Source of the DNA: Lysobacteraceae bacterium
GTDB lineage: Bacteria; Pseudomonadota; Gammaproteobacteria; Xanthomonadales; Rhodanobacteraceae
DNA length: 64,000 nt
Assembly (NCBI GenBank): GCA_021372495.1
Contig: JAJFUF010000036.1
Location: forward strand, 81,035-145,034
Reading direction: 5' to 3'
Shown piece by piece: positions 42,425 through 51,589 of the stretch. The translations under genes were made by a program, and so were the position numbers. Below the pieces are notes generated by a model. It was not told where the DNA came from. It worked only from the letters and a program-made list of their open reading frames with translations, and searched no databases. The first letter of the stretch is position 1; the number at the start of each line of letters is the position of its first letter.

Positions 42425-42452
42425 GGAACCTTCAACCGCCCCCGTGGTTGAG
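42425..42452 (+). promoter_or_regulatory. Weak RpoE-like promoter upstream of the HtrA-family protease
   Basis: GGAACCT (42425-42431) followed after 15 bp by GTTGAG (42447-42452) resembles an extracytoplasmic-stress promoter: the -35 half is good and the -10 half poor. It would leave a leader of about 185 bases before the GTG. Confidence 0.2.
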
Positions 42453-42461
42453 CGCTCGCGA

Positions 42462-42509
42462 ACCCAAAGCATGGGCCCGCACCGTCTGCGCGGACACAAG
42501 ATGTTGTGC
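42462..42509. promoter_or_regulatory. Candidate tandem NrdR boxes in the nrdJa/protease divergent gap
   Basis: ACACAAGATGTTGTGC (42494-42509) matches the NrdR palindrome consensus at 13 of 16 positions. A weaker palindromic site acCCAAAGCATGGGcc lies at 42462-42477. Centres are 32 bp apart, the three-turn spacing known for NrdR pairs. The sites are 216-263 bp upstream of nrdJa. The rest of the 395-bp gap (42247-42641) shows no gene. Confidence 0.5.
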
Positions 42510-42641
42510 TTGCGAGCGAGAAGGAACACTACGCTGGCGAATTCGGAATGTAAAGGCCCCGACGGCGCGCGCCGCGCGCGGAACCCGACGGCGCAGATAC
42601 AGTCCCAGACGTGTCCGTTTTTTCGCGACAAGGAGTCGCCC

Positions 42642-44048
42642 GTGAACCTGCGCATTGCCCTCGGCTGGCCCGGTTTCGCCGCGCTTCCGCTGGCCGGTTT
42701 TCTCGCCGCTTTGCTGGTGCTGCCGTCGGGCGGACGCGCCGCGCCGCCCGCGCCCGCCGCGCCCGCGGTGCCCGCCGCCGCGCCGCTGCCTTCGCTGGCG
42801 CCGATGCTGACCCAGGTGACGCCGGCGGTGGTCAACATCTCGTCGAAGACGCACGTGCGCGTGCGCGATCCGTTCTTCGACGATCCGTTCTTCCGCCGTT
42901 TCTTCGGCGTGCCCGACATGCCGCGCGAGCGCGTCGAGCAGTCGCTCGGCTCCGGCGTGATCGTCGATGCGGCGAAGGGCTACGTGCTGACCAACAACCA
43001 CGTGATCGCCGGCGCCGACGACATCACCGTGACCCTGCAGGACGGCCGCAACTTCAAGGCGAAGCTGACCGGCGCCGACCCCGACACCGACGTGGCGGTG
43101 GTGCAGATCCCCGCCGCAGGACTGCACGCGCTGGCGCTGGCCGACTCCGCGCGGCTGCGCGTCGGCGACTACGTGGTCGCGGTCGGCGATCCGTTCGGGC
43201 TCGGCCAGACCGTCACCTCGGGCATCGTCTCGGCGCTGGGCCGCACCGGCCTCGGCGACAACAGCTACCAGAACTTCATCCAGACCGACGCCTCGATCAA
43301 CCCGGGCAACTCCGGCGGCGCGCTGGTCAACCTGCGCGGCGAGCTGGTCGGCATCAACACGATGATCTACTCGCCCTCGGGCGGCAACGTCGGCATCGGC
43401 TTCGCGATCCCGTCCAATCTCGCCGGCGAGGTGATGCAGCAGCTGATCCGCTACGGCACGGTCAGGCGCGGCAGCCTCGGCATCGACACCCAGGCGCTGA
43501 CGCCGCGCATCGCGCAGGCGCTGGGCGTTGGCGCCGACGCCGGCGCGGTGGTGACGCGCGTCGATGCCGGTTCCGCCGGCGACAGCGCGGGGCTCAAGCC
43601 GGGCGACGTGATCACCGCGGTCGACGGCAACCCGGTGCGCACGCCGCAGGACCTGCGCAACGCCGAAGGTCTGGCGCCGGTCGGCAGCGCGCTGAACCTC
43701 GGCGTGCTGCGCGACGGCAAGCCGCTGGCCGTGCGCGCGCGCGTCGAGCCCGAGCGCCTCGCCAGCGCCGACGGCGCCCAGCTCGACGCGCGCCTCGCCG
43801 GCCTCACCCTCAGCGATGTCCCGCAGCGCCTGCGCCGGCAAGGGCTGTACGGCGTGCAGATCACCGCGCTCGGCGCCGGCAGCCGCGCCGCCGCGGCCGG
43901 CCTGCAGCAGGGCGACGTGGTGGTCGGCCTCAACCAGCGGCAACTGACCGACCTGCGCGCGCTGCGCGGCGCGCTGGCCCAGCGGCCGCGCCAACTGATG
44001 CTGGCGGTGGTGCGCGGCGACCAGTTGCTGTACCTGCTGGTGCCGTAG
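42642..44048 (+). CDS. Periplasmic serine protease of the HtrA family (DegQ/MucD-like)
   Basis: 468 residues with a signal sequence, then a trypsin-like domain with the full triad H120 (NNHVIAG), D150 (DTDVAVV) and S224 (GNSGGA). Two PDZ domains follow (about 285-370 and 375-468). It degrades or chaperones misfolded envelope proteins. The GTG start is decided by an AAGGAG site eight bases upstream. An insertion rich in phenylalanine (RDPFFDDPFFRRFFG) in the N-terminal part corresponds to the LA loop of DegP-type proteases. It is divergent from nrdJa. Confidence 0.93.
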   Translation: MNLRIALGWPGFAALPLAGFLAALLVLPSGGRAAPPAPAAPAVPAAAPLPSLAPMLTQVTPAVVNISSKTHVRVRDPFFDDPFFRRFFGVPDMPRERVEQSLGSGVIVDAAKGYVLTNNHVIAGADDITVTLQDGRNFKAKLTGADPDTDVAVVQIPAAGLHALALADSARLRVGDYVVAVGDPFGLGQTVTSGIVSALGRTGLGDNSYQNFIQTDASINPGNSGGALVNLRGELVGINTMIYSPSGGNVGIGFAIPSNLAGEVMQQLIRYGTVRRGSLGIDTQALTPRIAQALGVGADAGAVVTRVDAGSAGDSAGLKPGDVITAVDGNPVRTPQDLRNAEGLAPVGSALNLGVLRDGKPLAVRARVEPERLASADGAQLDARLAGLTLSDVPQRLRRQGLYGVQITALGAGSRAAAAGLQQGDVVVGLNQRQLTDLRALRGALAQRPRQLMLAVVRGDQLLYLLVP

Positions 44049-44189
44049 CGGAACGCGCACGGCGGAAATGCGCGCGCATGCACGTTCGCGGCGCCCGCGG
44101 CCGCCCGAACAGTGACGCAGCGCGCGTGCGGCCGCGCGCGGCGGAGCCCATAATCGCCGCCGCATCCCCTGCAGCAGAGCCGAATCACC

Positions 44190-45278
44190 ATGGCCAGGAC
44201 CCTTCTGACGCTCCTTCTCGCCGGCCTCGTCGCCGTCTCCGGCGCCGCCGTCGCCGGCAAGCACGGCGCGAGCAAGAGCAACCGCGCCGGCGTCGCCAAG
44301 AGCGCGAATGCCGACCGCACTGCGCTGACCTGGCGCGGCGACGTCGCCAGCTCGCGCGGCGTCGGCACCGACATCGCCCGCGCCTGGCAGGCCAGCGGCC
44401 ACGGGCCGATCCAGGTGGTGTCGTTCAACACCATCTCCGGCATCGACGCCGTCGCCGGCGGCCAGGCCGACATGGCCGGCAGCGCGCGCCCGGCCTACGC
44501 CAAGCGCGCCGAGGAATCCGGCCTGACCTTCACCCCGGTGGCGTGGGACGGGCTGGTGATGATCGCGCACGCGCGCAACCCGGTGGCCGGCATCAGCCTG
44601 AAGCAACTGCACGACGTCTACTTCGGCAAGATCACCAACTGGAAGCAGCTCGGCGGCAACGACGCGCCGATCAACCTGTACTCGGTGGCGAGCCCGCTGG
44701 ACGGCATCGAATACAGCCTGCGCGAGCTGCTGTTCAAGCGCGGCGACCAGCCGGTGGCCGCGCCGCGCCTGTACATGAACACGGCCAAGCTGGAGGAGGC
44801 GGTGACGCTGGATCCGAACGGCTTCGGCGTGACCACGCTGTCCGGCGCGCGCGAGAACGACAAGCTGCGCATGCTCCCGGTCGAGGGCGTGCGGCCGACG
44901 CCGAGCGCGGTCGCCGACGGCAGCTATCCGCTGTACACGCCGCTCTACGTGGTCTCGCGCGACGGCGGCCCGCACGCGGCCACGGTGCGCGCGTTCCTCG
45001 ACTTCCTGCAGGGCGACCGCGCCAAGGCGATCCTGCGCGAGCACGGCCTGCTGCCCTACGCCGACGGCCTGGCGCTGGCGAACCAGCGCGACGACCACCT
45101 CGCCTGGGTCGACGCGCGCGTGCGCGGGGTGACGCCGATGAACGGCCCGCTGGCCGCGCCGCGCGCGACCTATTCCGCGCAGTCGTCGATCGCGCCCACC
45201 TCCGAGCGCACCACCGAGGCGCGCCAGCGCGCCGAGAAGTCGCGGCGCAAGAGCGGCGACAAGGACGACGGCAACTGA
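44190..45278 (+). CDS. PstS-like phosphate-binding periplasmic protein
   Basis: 362 residues with a signal peptide (cleavage near VAGK). A type II periplasmic binding fold follows, with motifs of the PstS group: SFNTISGIDAVAGGQADMAGSARP, AWDGLVMIAHARNPV, SLKQLHDVYFGKITNW. An unusual basic stretch (KHGASKSNRAG) and a highly charged tail (EARQRAEKSRRKSGDKDDGN) frame it. No pstCAB or phoU is nearby. The stop is one base before the GTG of a HAD phosphatase, implying joint expression. A cataat -10-like element is about 35 bp upstream. Confidence 0.82.
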   Translation: MARTLLTLLLAGLVAVSGAAVAGKHGASKSNRAGVAKSANADRTALTWRGDVASSRGVGTDIARAWQASGHGPIQVVSFNTISGIDAVAGGQADMAGSARPAYAKRAEESGLTFTPVAWDGLVMIAHARNPVAGISLKQLHDVYFGKITNWKQLGGNDAPINLYSVASPLDGIEYSLRELLFKRGDQPVAAPRLYMNTAKLEEAVTLDPNGFGVTTLSGARENDKLRMLPVEGVRPTPSAVADGSYPLYTPLYVVSRDGGPHAATVRAFLDFLQGDRAKAILREHGLLPYADGLALANQRDDHLAWVDARVRGVTPMNGPLAAPRATYSAQSSIAPTSERTTEARQRAEKSRRKSGDKDDGN

Positions 45279-45279
45279 C

Positions 45280-45990
45280 GTGCGCATCCTCGCGCTGTCG
45301 CTGGATCTCGACGATACGCTGTGGCCGATCGCGCCGGTGATCGCGCGCGCCGAGCAGCGCCTCGACGCCTGGATGCAGGCGCACTGCCCGGCGGCCGCGC
45401 GTGCGTTCCCGATTCCGGCGATGCGCGCGCTGCGCGACCGCGTCGCCGCCGAACACCCCGAGCTGGCGCACGATTTCAGCGCGCAGCGACGGCTGTCGCT
45501 GGCGCGCGCCTTCGCCGCCTGCGGGCATGACGACGCGGCGCTCGTCGACGCCGCCTACGCCGCCTATTTCGACGCGCGCAACGCGGTCGAGCCCTACCCC
45601 GACGCGTTGCCCGCGCTGGCGCGCCTGGCCGCGCTGCTGCCGCTGGCGAGCGTGTCCAACGGCAACGCCGACCTCGAACGCATCGGCCTGGCGCACCACT
45701 TCCGCGCCCGCGTCAGCGCGCGCGAGCACGGCGTCGGCAAGCCGGCCCCGTCGATCTTCCGCGCCGCCTGCGCGGCGCTGGGCGTGCCGCCGGAATGCGT
45801 GCTGCACGTCGGCGACGATCCCGCGCTGGACGTGGCCGGCGCGCGCGCGGCCGGGCTGCGCTGCGCCTGGCTGAACCGCGACGGGCGCGACTGGACCGGC
45901 GGCGGCGACGCGCCGGACATGACGATCGCCGACCTCGCCGCGCTGGCGGACTGGTGCGAACGCCACGCCGGGCGCACGATGGCCGCTTGA
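45280..45990 (+). CDS. HAD-superfamily phosphatase (YigB-like)
   Basis: 236 residues. HAD motifs: nucleophile DLDDT (D9, D11), SNGN (motif II), K in GVGKPAPSIF (motif III) and GDDPALDVAGA (motif IV). The all-helical cap identifies subclass IA. Best resemblance is to YigB, a phosphatase of flavin pathway intermediates and FMN in E. coli, but substrate range in this family is broad. The GTG start begins one base after the PstS-like stop. Confidence 0.85.
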   Translation: MRILALSLDLDDTLWPIAPVIARAEQRLDAWMQAHCPAAARAFPIPAMRALRDRVAAEHPELAHDFSAQRRLSLARAFAACGHDDAALVDAAYAAYFDARNAVEPYPDALPALARLAALLPLASVSNGNADLERIGLAHHFRARVSAREHGVGKPAPSIFRAACAALGVPPECVLHVGDDPALDVAGARAAGLRCAWLNRDGRDWTGGGDAPDMTIADLAALADWCERHAGRTMAA

Positions 45991-46024
45991 ACCGGCGCCC
46001 CGCGCCGCAGCGGAGATCCTCGCG

Positions 46025-47404
46025 ATGCACCCCAGTCTTGCCGAACTGCGCCGCGGCGCGCGCGCCGTGCCCGTCGAAAGCGTCGATCGCGCCCACCTCG
46101 CCGCCGCGCGCAAGCGCCTCGACGCCGCGCAGCGGCGCTGGCTCGACGCCGCCGGCTTCGACGCCGCGCCCGGCACGCTATGCCTGCTGCCGGACGCGCA
46201 GGGCCGGCGCGCGCGCGTGCTGGCCGGCGTCGATGCGGACGAGCCGCTGTGGGCGTTCGGCGCGCTCGCGCACGCGCTGCCCGAGGGCGACTACCGGCTC
46301 GCCGACGAGGGCGTGCTGGCCGAGCGCGAACTCGTCGCGCTGGGCTGGGCGCTGGGCGCCTACCGCTACGCGCGCTACCGCGCGCCCAAGCGCGCGCCGG
46401 CGCGGCTGCTGCTGCCGAAAGACATGCTGGCGACGCTGGCGCCGCAGCTCGACGCCGCGCTGCAGGTGCGCGACCTGGTCAACACGCCGACCGAGGATCT
46501 CGGCCCCGAACAGCTCGCCGAGGCGGTGGCCGCGCTGGCGAAGGCGCACGGCGCGAAGACGCGCGCCTTCGTCGGCGAGCAGTTGCTGAAGGCCGGCTTC
46601 CCGACCATCCACGCGGTCGGACGCGCCAGCCATCGCGCGCCGCGCCTGGTCGAGCTGGGCTGGGGCAACCCGCAGCATCCGCGCCTGGTGCTGGTCGGCA
46701 AGGGCGTGTGCTTCGACTCCGGCGGCCTCGACCTCAAGACCGCCGACGGCATGCGCTGGATGAAGAAGGACATGGGCGGCGCCGCGCACGCGATCGCGCT
46801 GGCCGGCCTGGTGATGCAGGCGCAGCTGCCGGTGTGCCTGACCCTGCTGGTGCCGGCCGTGGAAAATTCCGTCGCCGGCAACGCGCTGCGCCCCGGCGAA
46901 GTGATCCGCACGCGCGCCGGCCACACCGTCGAGATCGACAACACCGACGCCGAGGGCCGGCTGATCCTGTGCGACGCGCTGGCCTACGCCGCCGAGCAGC
47001 AGCCGGACCTGATCGTCGACTTCGCCACGCTGACCGGCGCCGCGCGCGTCGCGCTCGGCCCCGACCTGCCGGCGCTGTTCGCCAACCGCGACGCGCTGGC
47101 CGACGCCGTGCTCGCCGCCGCGCGCGCGGTGCGCGACCCGCTGTGGCGGCTGCCGCTGTGGCGGCCGTACCGCAAGATGCTGGAGTCCTACCTCGCCGAC
47201 TTCGCCAACAGCGGCGCCTCGCGCCACGCCGGCGCGATCACCGCGGCGCTGTACCTGGAGCGCTTCGTGCCGGAGGCAACGCCGTGGCTGCACCTCGACA
47301 CGTATGCGTGGAACGACACCGACCGCCCGGGCCGGCCGAAGGGCGGCGAGGCGCAGGGCCTGCGCGCGTTCTTCCGCTTCCTCGAGGAGCGCTATCCGCG
47401 CTAG
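46025..47404 (+). CDS. M17 leucyl aminopeptidase family protein
   Basis: 459 residues. The catalytic C-terminal domain has the M17 di-zinc residues: VGKGVCFDSGGLDLKTADGM and the signature NTDAEGRL, with the catalytic arginine region. The N-terminal domain is shorter than in PepA, as in PepB-like members. It removes N-terminal residues from peptides in the cytoplasm. ATG with a GGAG site 34 bp after the HAD gene, so the pst-like/HAD/peptidase genes may form one transcript. Confidence 0.92.
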   Translation: MHPSLAELRRGARAVPVESVDRAHLAAARKRLDAAQRRWLDAAGFDAAPGTLCLLPDAQGRRARVLAGVDADEPLWAFGALAHALPEGDYRLADEGVLAERELVALGWALGAYRYARYRAPKRAPARLLLPKDMLATLAPQLDAALQVRDLVNTPTEDLGPEQLAEAVAALAKAHGAKTRAFVGEQLLKAGFPTIHAVGRASHRAPRLVELGWGNPQHPRLVLVGKGVCFDSGGLDLKTADGMRWMKKDMGGAAHAIALAGLVMQAQLPVCLTLLVPAVENSVAGNALRPGEVIRTRAGHTVEIDNTDAEGRLILCDALAYAAEQQPDLIVDFATLTGAARVALGPDLPALFANRDALADAVLAAARAVRDPLWRLPLWRPYRKMLESYLADFANSGASRHAGAITAALYLERFVPEATPWLHLDTYAWNDTDRPGRPKGGEAQGLRAFFRFLEERYPR

Positions 47405-47418
47405 GCGCAGGCGTCGCC

Positions 47419-47554
47419 CGCCACGGCATCCGTGGCGACGGAACGGCGGAAGCCGCACGCGGCTTCCGCCCTGCGGACTTGACGGCGCGCGATCGGAAGA
47501 CGATCGCTCCTCCCCCCGCTTGCAGCGCGTAGCGTGCGCACAGCGCACGCTACG
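47419..47554. repeat. Cluster of four hairpins between convergent aminopeptidase and prc genes
   Basis: Hairpins: 47419-47437 (7-bp stem cgccacg), 47445-47470 (12-bp stem ggcggaagccgc, loop ac), 47489-47507 (7-bp gcgatcg) and 47528-47554 (12-bp cgtagcgtgcgc, loop aca). The second belongs to the same family as the REP doublet at 13045-13131, the fourth to the family at 13984-14051. They fill nearly the whole 156-bp convergent gap and could end transcripts from both sides. Confidence 0.75.
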
Positions 47555-47560
47555 GGTGGA

Positions 47561-49762
47561 TCAGTCGATCGGCGACTTCTGCGCCGGCAGCACGCGCGCG
47601 GCGAGGCGGGTGTCGGCGTGCACCAGGTCGACCTCGTCGGCGAGGATGTGCGCGGCTTCCTGCAACAACACGTCGCGCGCGTTCTCCGCGGCCTTCTCCT
47701 GCGCCAGCTCGCTCTTCAGGCTGCGCTCGCCCGGTTGCAGGCCGTCGTCGACGCGCAGCAGCGCGTCGCCGGTGCTGGACGCCGGCTTCGGCACCGAAGC
47801 GGCGTTCGCCGGGGCGCCCTTGCCGGCGGCGCCGGCGGAGGCCTGCAGCAGCGCCTTCTCGCGCGCCTTGAACTCGGCCTGCTGCGCTTCGATCTGCTTG
47901 CGCTCCTTCTCGCGCACGGCGTAATCGAGCGAAACCGTGGTCTGGTCGTGCGTGCGGCGCGCCGCCGCCAGCTCGTCGAGGTAGAGCTTCCACTCCGGGC
48001 TGTGCGCGACGCGCGCGTCGTGGCGCTGCTTCAGCAGCGGCAGCAGCGGCGACAGGTCGGCGACCTTGTGGTATTGCGCCGGCGCGATCTGCGTCCACGG
48101 CAGCGCGTTGTCGTAGCTGGACTCGCCGAAGTCGTCGGCGTCGACGGTCTTCGGGAAGGCGATGTCCGGGGTCACGCCGCGCAACTGGGTGGAGCCGCCG
48201 TCGATGCGGAAGAATTCCTCGGTGGTCATCTTCAGCTCGCCGTACTCCGGCTTCTCGTTGCCCATCATCTCGTCGAGGTTGGCGAGGTTCTGCACGGTGC
48301 CCTTGCCGAAGGTCGGTTCGCCGACCACCAGGCCGCGGCCGTAGTCCTGCAGCGCGGCGGTGAAGATCTCCGACGCCGAGGCCGAGCCGCGGTTGACCAG
48401 CACCGCCAGCGGGCCGCTCCAGGCCATGCCCGGCTCGTCGTCGTCGTCCATCAGGATGCGGCCGTTGGCGGCACGGCGCTGCACCACCGGACCCTTGTCG
48501 ATGAACAGGCCGGTCAGGCGCGTGGCCTCGTCCAGCGAGCCGCCGCCGTTGTTGCGCAGGTCGACGACCACGCCGTCGACCCGCGCCTGCTTCAGCTCGC
48601 CGAGCAGGCGCGCGACGTCGCGCGTGGCGCTCTTGAACTCGGGATCGCCGCGGCGACGCGCGTCGAAGTCCTGGTAGAAGGTCGGCAGGTCGATCACGCC
48701 GATGCGGCGCACGGCGCCGCCGTCCTTCACCTCGATGATCGACTTCTTCGCCGCCTGCTCCTCGATGCTGACCTTCTTGCGCACCAGCGCAAGGTTGACG
48801 TGCTTGCCGTCGACGCCGGCGTCGGCCGGCAGTACTTCCAGGCGCACGGTGGTGTCCTTCGGCCCGCGGATCAGCTCGACCACGTCGTCGAGGCGCCAGC
48901 CGACCACGTCGGTGACCGGCCCCGCGGTGCCCTGGCCGACGCCGACGATGCGGTCGCCGACCTGCAGCTTGCCGGACTTCGCGGCCGGGCCGCCGGGCAC
49001 GATCTCGCGGATCTGCGTGTACTCGTCGCGCCGTTCCAGCACCGCGCCGATGCCCTCCAGCGACAGCTTCATCGCGATGTCGAAGTTCTGCGAGGCGCGC
49101 GGGCCGAAGTAGTTGGTGTGCGGATCGGCCGACATCGCGTACGCGTTCATGAAGGTCTGGAACACGTCTTCGGCGTCGAGCTGCTGCACGCGGTCGAGGT
49201 AGTTGGCGTAGCGCTTGTCCAGCGTCTTGCGGATCTCGGCGTCGTCCTTGCCGGCCAGCTTCAGGCGCAGCCAGTCGTTCTTGACGCGGCGCCGCCACAG
49301 GTCGTCCAGCTCGGCGGCGTCCTTCGGCCACGCCGCCTTCTTGCGGTCGTACTCGTAGCTCTCGTCGACGCCGAGGTCGAAACCCTTGGCGAGCTGGCTG
49401 CGCGCATAGCCGAGGCGCTCGACCACGCGCTGCTCGTACAGGTTGAAGATCGCGAACGGCACGGCGAGGTCGCCGTTCCAGATCGCGTCGTCGAGCTGGG
49501 TGCGCACGGCGCCGAAGCGGTCGAGGTCGGCCTGCGTGAAGAACAGCTTCTCGCCGTCGAGCGCGTCGAAGTAGGCCTTGAAGATCTTCTGCGACATCGC
49601 GTCGTCGAGCGGCTGCGGCGCGTAGTGGAAGCGCGTCAGCGCCTGCGCCGACAGGTAGGCGGCCTTGGTCTGGGCCGCGGCGGGCTTGAGCAGCGGCGCC
49701 GGCGCGGCGCCGGCGGAGACCGCGAGGAACAGCAGGGCGACCAGCGCGATGCGCGGAGACAT
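47561..49762 (-). CDS. prc: Tail-specific periplasmic protease Prc
   Basis: 733 residues with a signal peptide (cleavage near SAG-AAP). Order: helical N-terminal region, PDZ domain (about 235-330), S41 peptidase core with substrate-binding loop DLRNNGGGS, nucleophile S462 and general-base K487 (FGKGTV), and a long charged helical C-terminal region. It trims C-terminal tails of envelope proteins such as penicillin-binding proteins and hydrolases, which suits its place at the end of the cell-wall cluster. ATG at 49762 has a GAGGA site. Confidence 0.94.
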   Translation of the reverse strand: MSPRIALVALLFLAVSAGAAPAPLLKPAAAQTKAAYLSAQALTRFHYAPQPLDDAMSQKIFKAYFDALDGEKLFFTQADLDRFGAVRTQLDDAIWNGDLAVPFAIFNLYEQRVVERLGYARSQLAKGFDLGVDESYEYDRKKAAWPKDAAELDDLWRRRVKNDWLRLKLAGKDDAEIRKTLDKRYANYLDRVQQLDAEDVFQTFMNAYAMSADPHTNYFGPRASQNFDIAMKLSLEGIGAVLERRDEYTQIREIVPGGPAAKSGKLQVGDRIVGVGQGTAGPVTDVVGWRLDDVVELIRGPKDTTVRLEVLPADAGVDGKHVNLALVRKKVSIEEQAAKKSIIEVKDGGAVRRIGVIDLPTFYQDFDARRRGDPEFKSATRDVARLLGELKQARVDGVVVDLRNNGGGSLDEATRLTGLFIDKGPVVQRRAANGRILMDDDDEPGMAWSGPLAVLVNRGSASASEIFTAALQDYGRGLVVGEPTFGKGTVQNLANLDEMMGNEKPEYGELKMTTEEFFRIDGGSTQLRGVTPDIAFPKTVDADDFGESSYDNALPWTQIAPAQYHKVADLSPLLPLLKQRHDARVAHSPEWKLYLDELAAARRTHDQTTVSLDYAVREKERKQIEAQQAEFKAREKALLQASAGAAGKGAPANAASVPKPASSTGDALLRVDDGLQPGERSLKSELAQEKAAENARDVLLQEAAHILADEVDLVHADTRLAARVLPAQKSPID

Positions 49763-49771
49763 GGACAATCC

Positions 49772-50761
49772 TCAGGCGGCTCCGACGTAGCCGGCCGCGT
49801 GGGCCATCTCGTCGGCGTGGTAGGACGACCGCACCATCGGCCCGGCGGCGACGTGGGCGAAGCCCTGCGCCATGCCCAGCTCGTGCAGTTCGTTGAATTC
49901 CTCGGGCGCCCAGTAGCGGCGCACCGGATGGTGGTGCGGCGACGGCTGCAGGTACTGGCCGATGGTGATCATGTCGACGTCGTGCGCGCGCAGGTCGCGC
50001 AGCGTGCCGAGCACCTGTTCGCGGGTCTCGCCGAGGCCGAGCATGATGCCGGACTTGGTCGGCACCTCGGGGTGCTGCGCCTTGAAGCGCCTGAGCAGCT
50101 CCAGCGACCACGCGTAATCGGCGCCGGGGCGCACTTCGCGGTACAGCTCGGGCACGGTCTCGAGGTTGTGGTTGAACACGTCCGGCGGGAAATCCTTCAG
50201 CACTTCCAGCGCGCGCTCCATGCGGCCCTTGCCGCGGAAGTCGGGCGTCAGGATCTCGATGCGCGTGGCCGGGTTCTCGTAGCGCACCGCGCGGATGCAC
50301 GCGGCGAAGTGCGCGGCGCCGCCGTCGCGCAGGTCGTCGCGATCGACCGAGGTGATCACCACGTAGCGCAGGCCCATGTCGCGGATGGTGCGCGCCAGGC
50401 GCGCCGGCTCCAGCGGATCGGGCGGCTGCGGGCGGCCGTGGGCGACGTCGCAGAACGAGCAGCGCCGCGTGCACACGTCGCCGAGGATCATGAACGTCGC
50501 GGTGCCCTTGCTGAAGCACTCGTGGATGTTCGGGCACGAGGCTTCCTCGCACACCGTCACCAGCGCGTTGGCGCGCAGCTTCTCCTTGAGCTTCTGCACC
50601 GCGTTGCCCTGCGGCAGGCGCACGCGGATCCACGACGGCTTGCGCAGCGCCGGCGCGTCGCTGTCGAAGCCGGCGCGGTTGCGCGCGATCTTGTCTTCGC
50701 CGACGGCCTTGGCGCCGACCACGGTGATCGGGATGGTCTTGCCGGAAATCGTGTCGCTCAT
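49772..50761 (-). CDS. lipA: Lipoyl synthase
   Basis: 329 residues. Inserts two sulfurs into octanoylated carrier proteins by radical SAM chemistry. The auxiliary iron-sulfur cysteines are C71, C76 and C82 (C-x4-C-x5-C) and the radical SAM cysteines C97, C101, C104 (C-x3-C-x2-C). The C-terminal serine in the conserved RSSYHADE motif is also present. The ATG overlaps the lipB stop by four bases. Nine bases separate it from prc. Confidence 0.97.
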   Translation of the reverse strand: MSDTISGKTIPITVVGAKAVGEDKIARNRAGFDSDAPALRKPSWIRVRLPQGNAVQKLKEKLRANALVTVCEEASCPNIHECFSKGTATFMILGDVCTRRCSFCDVAHGRPQPPDPLEPARLARTIRDMGLRYVVITSVDRDDLRDGGAAHFAACIRAVRYENPATRIEILTPDFRGKGRMERALEVLKDFPPDVFNHNLETVPELYREVRPGADYAWSLELLRRFKAQHPEVPTKSGIMLGLGETREQVLGTLRDLRAHDVDMITIGQYLQPSPHHHPVRRYWAPEEFNELHELGMAQGFAHVAAGPMVRSSYHADEMAHAAGYVGAA

Positions 50762-51465
50762 GCTGATGCGGGCTTGCGCCCGCGCTCGCTGTGGGGGATG
50801 ACGGGATCGGCGGCGCGCGCGTCGAAACCGAACTGGCGGCAGAACTCCCGCACCAGCGCGTCCTCGACCTCCGCCAGCCGCGACGGACCGCCCAAGTCTA
50901 GCACCTGCGTGACCCGCAAACCCTTGTAACCGCACGGATTGATGCGCAGGAACGGCTCCAGGTCCATGGCCACGTTCAGGGCCAGGCCGTGGAAGGTGCA
51001 GCCGTGGCGGACGCGCAGGCCGAGCGCGCCGACCTTGGCCCCGGCCACGTAGATGCCGGGCGCGCCCTCGCGGCGCTCGGCGCCGATGTTCCAGTCCGCC
51101 AGCGCGTCGATCATCACCTGCTCGATGCGGTGCACGAACTCGCGCACGCCGATGCCGATGCGGCGCAGGTCGAACAGCGGGTAGCCGACGATCTGGCCGG
51201 GGCCGTGGTAGGTGACCTGGCCGCCGCGGTTGGTCGGCACCACCGGGATGTCGCCCGGCGCCAGCAGGTGCTCGGGCTTGCCGGCCTGGCCGAGCGTGAA
51301 CACCGGGTCGTGCTCGAGCAGCCACAGCTCGTCGACGGTGGCCTCGTCGCGCGCGTCGGTCAGCGCCTCCATCGCGTGCCAGGTGGACTCGAAGCGCTGG
51401 CGGCCGAGGCGGCGGACCAGCAGAGGGCGGGACTCGGGACTCGGGACTCGGGACTCGGCGTTCAC
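50758..51465 (-). CDS. lipB: Octanoyl-[acyl-carrier-protein]:protein octanoyltransferase LipB
   Basis: 235 residues with the chosen GTG start. Transfers octanoate from ACP to lipoate-dependent enzymes before LipA acts. The catalytic lysine in [10 protein letters not shown] and cysteine in [10 protein letters not shown] are present, with [11 protein letters not shown]. No ATG exists close to the conserved N-terminus; codons 4-12 are encoded by a heptamer repeat array, so the exact start is uncertain and could move with repeat number. The end overlaps lipA. Confidence 0.9.
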   Translation of the reverse strand: MNAESRVPSPESRPLLVRRLGRQRFESTWHAMEALTDARDEATVDELWLLEHDPVFTLGQAGKPEHLLAPGDIPVVPTNRGGQVTYHGPGQIVGYPLFDLRRIGIGVREFVHRIEQVMIDALADWNIGAERREGAPGIYVAGAKVGALGLRVRHGCTFHGLALNVAMDLEPFLRINPCGYKGLRVTQVLDLGGPSRLAEVEDALVREFCRQFGFDARAADPVIPHSERGRKPASA

Positions 51466-51589
51466 GGTGTCGATACGAACGGTGCGATGAATGATCGGAT
51501 GCGGCGGCGGGCCGTCGCTACATGCGTCCGTACGCGGACGCCCACAATACCCGGTGCATGGCAAGAAGCACCCGAGTCCCGAGTCCCGC
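51427..51589. repeat. Opposed heptanucleotide arrays forming a 19-bp inverted repeat across the lipB start
   Basis: Four copies of gactcgg (51431-51458) lie inside the lipB 5' end and two copies of the complement ccgagtc (51572-51585) abut the ybeD stop codon. The 19-bp arms 51427-51445 and 51571-51589 are perfectly complementary. In the ybeD-lipB transcript they could fold over the lipB start region. The arrays are simple repeats that can change copy number. Confidence 0.85.

Noticed and set aside
42247..42641. Cobalamin riboswitch before the B12-dependent reductase
   Set aside because: No B12-box-like sequence or the expected long conserved fold was recognised; NrdR-type sites explain regulation better.
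47534..50929. Open frame of 1131 codons on the plus strand
   Set aside because: Antisense of prc and lipA, whose motifs are complete on the minus strand.
51466..51564. LipB start further upstream
   Set aside because: The extra residues before the GTG at 51465 are not conserved-looking and would bring the start close to the ybeD stop; no ribosome site was seen.
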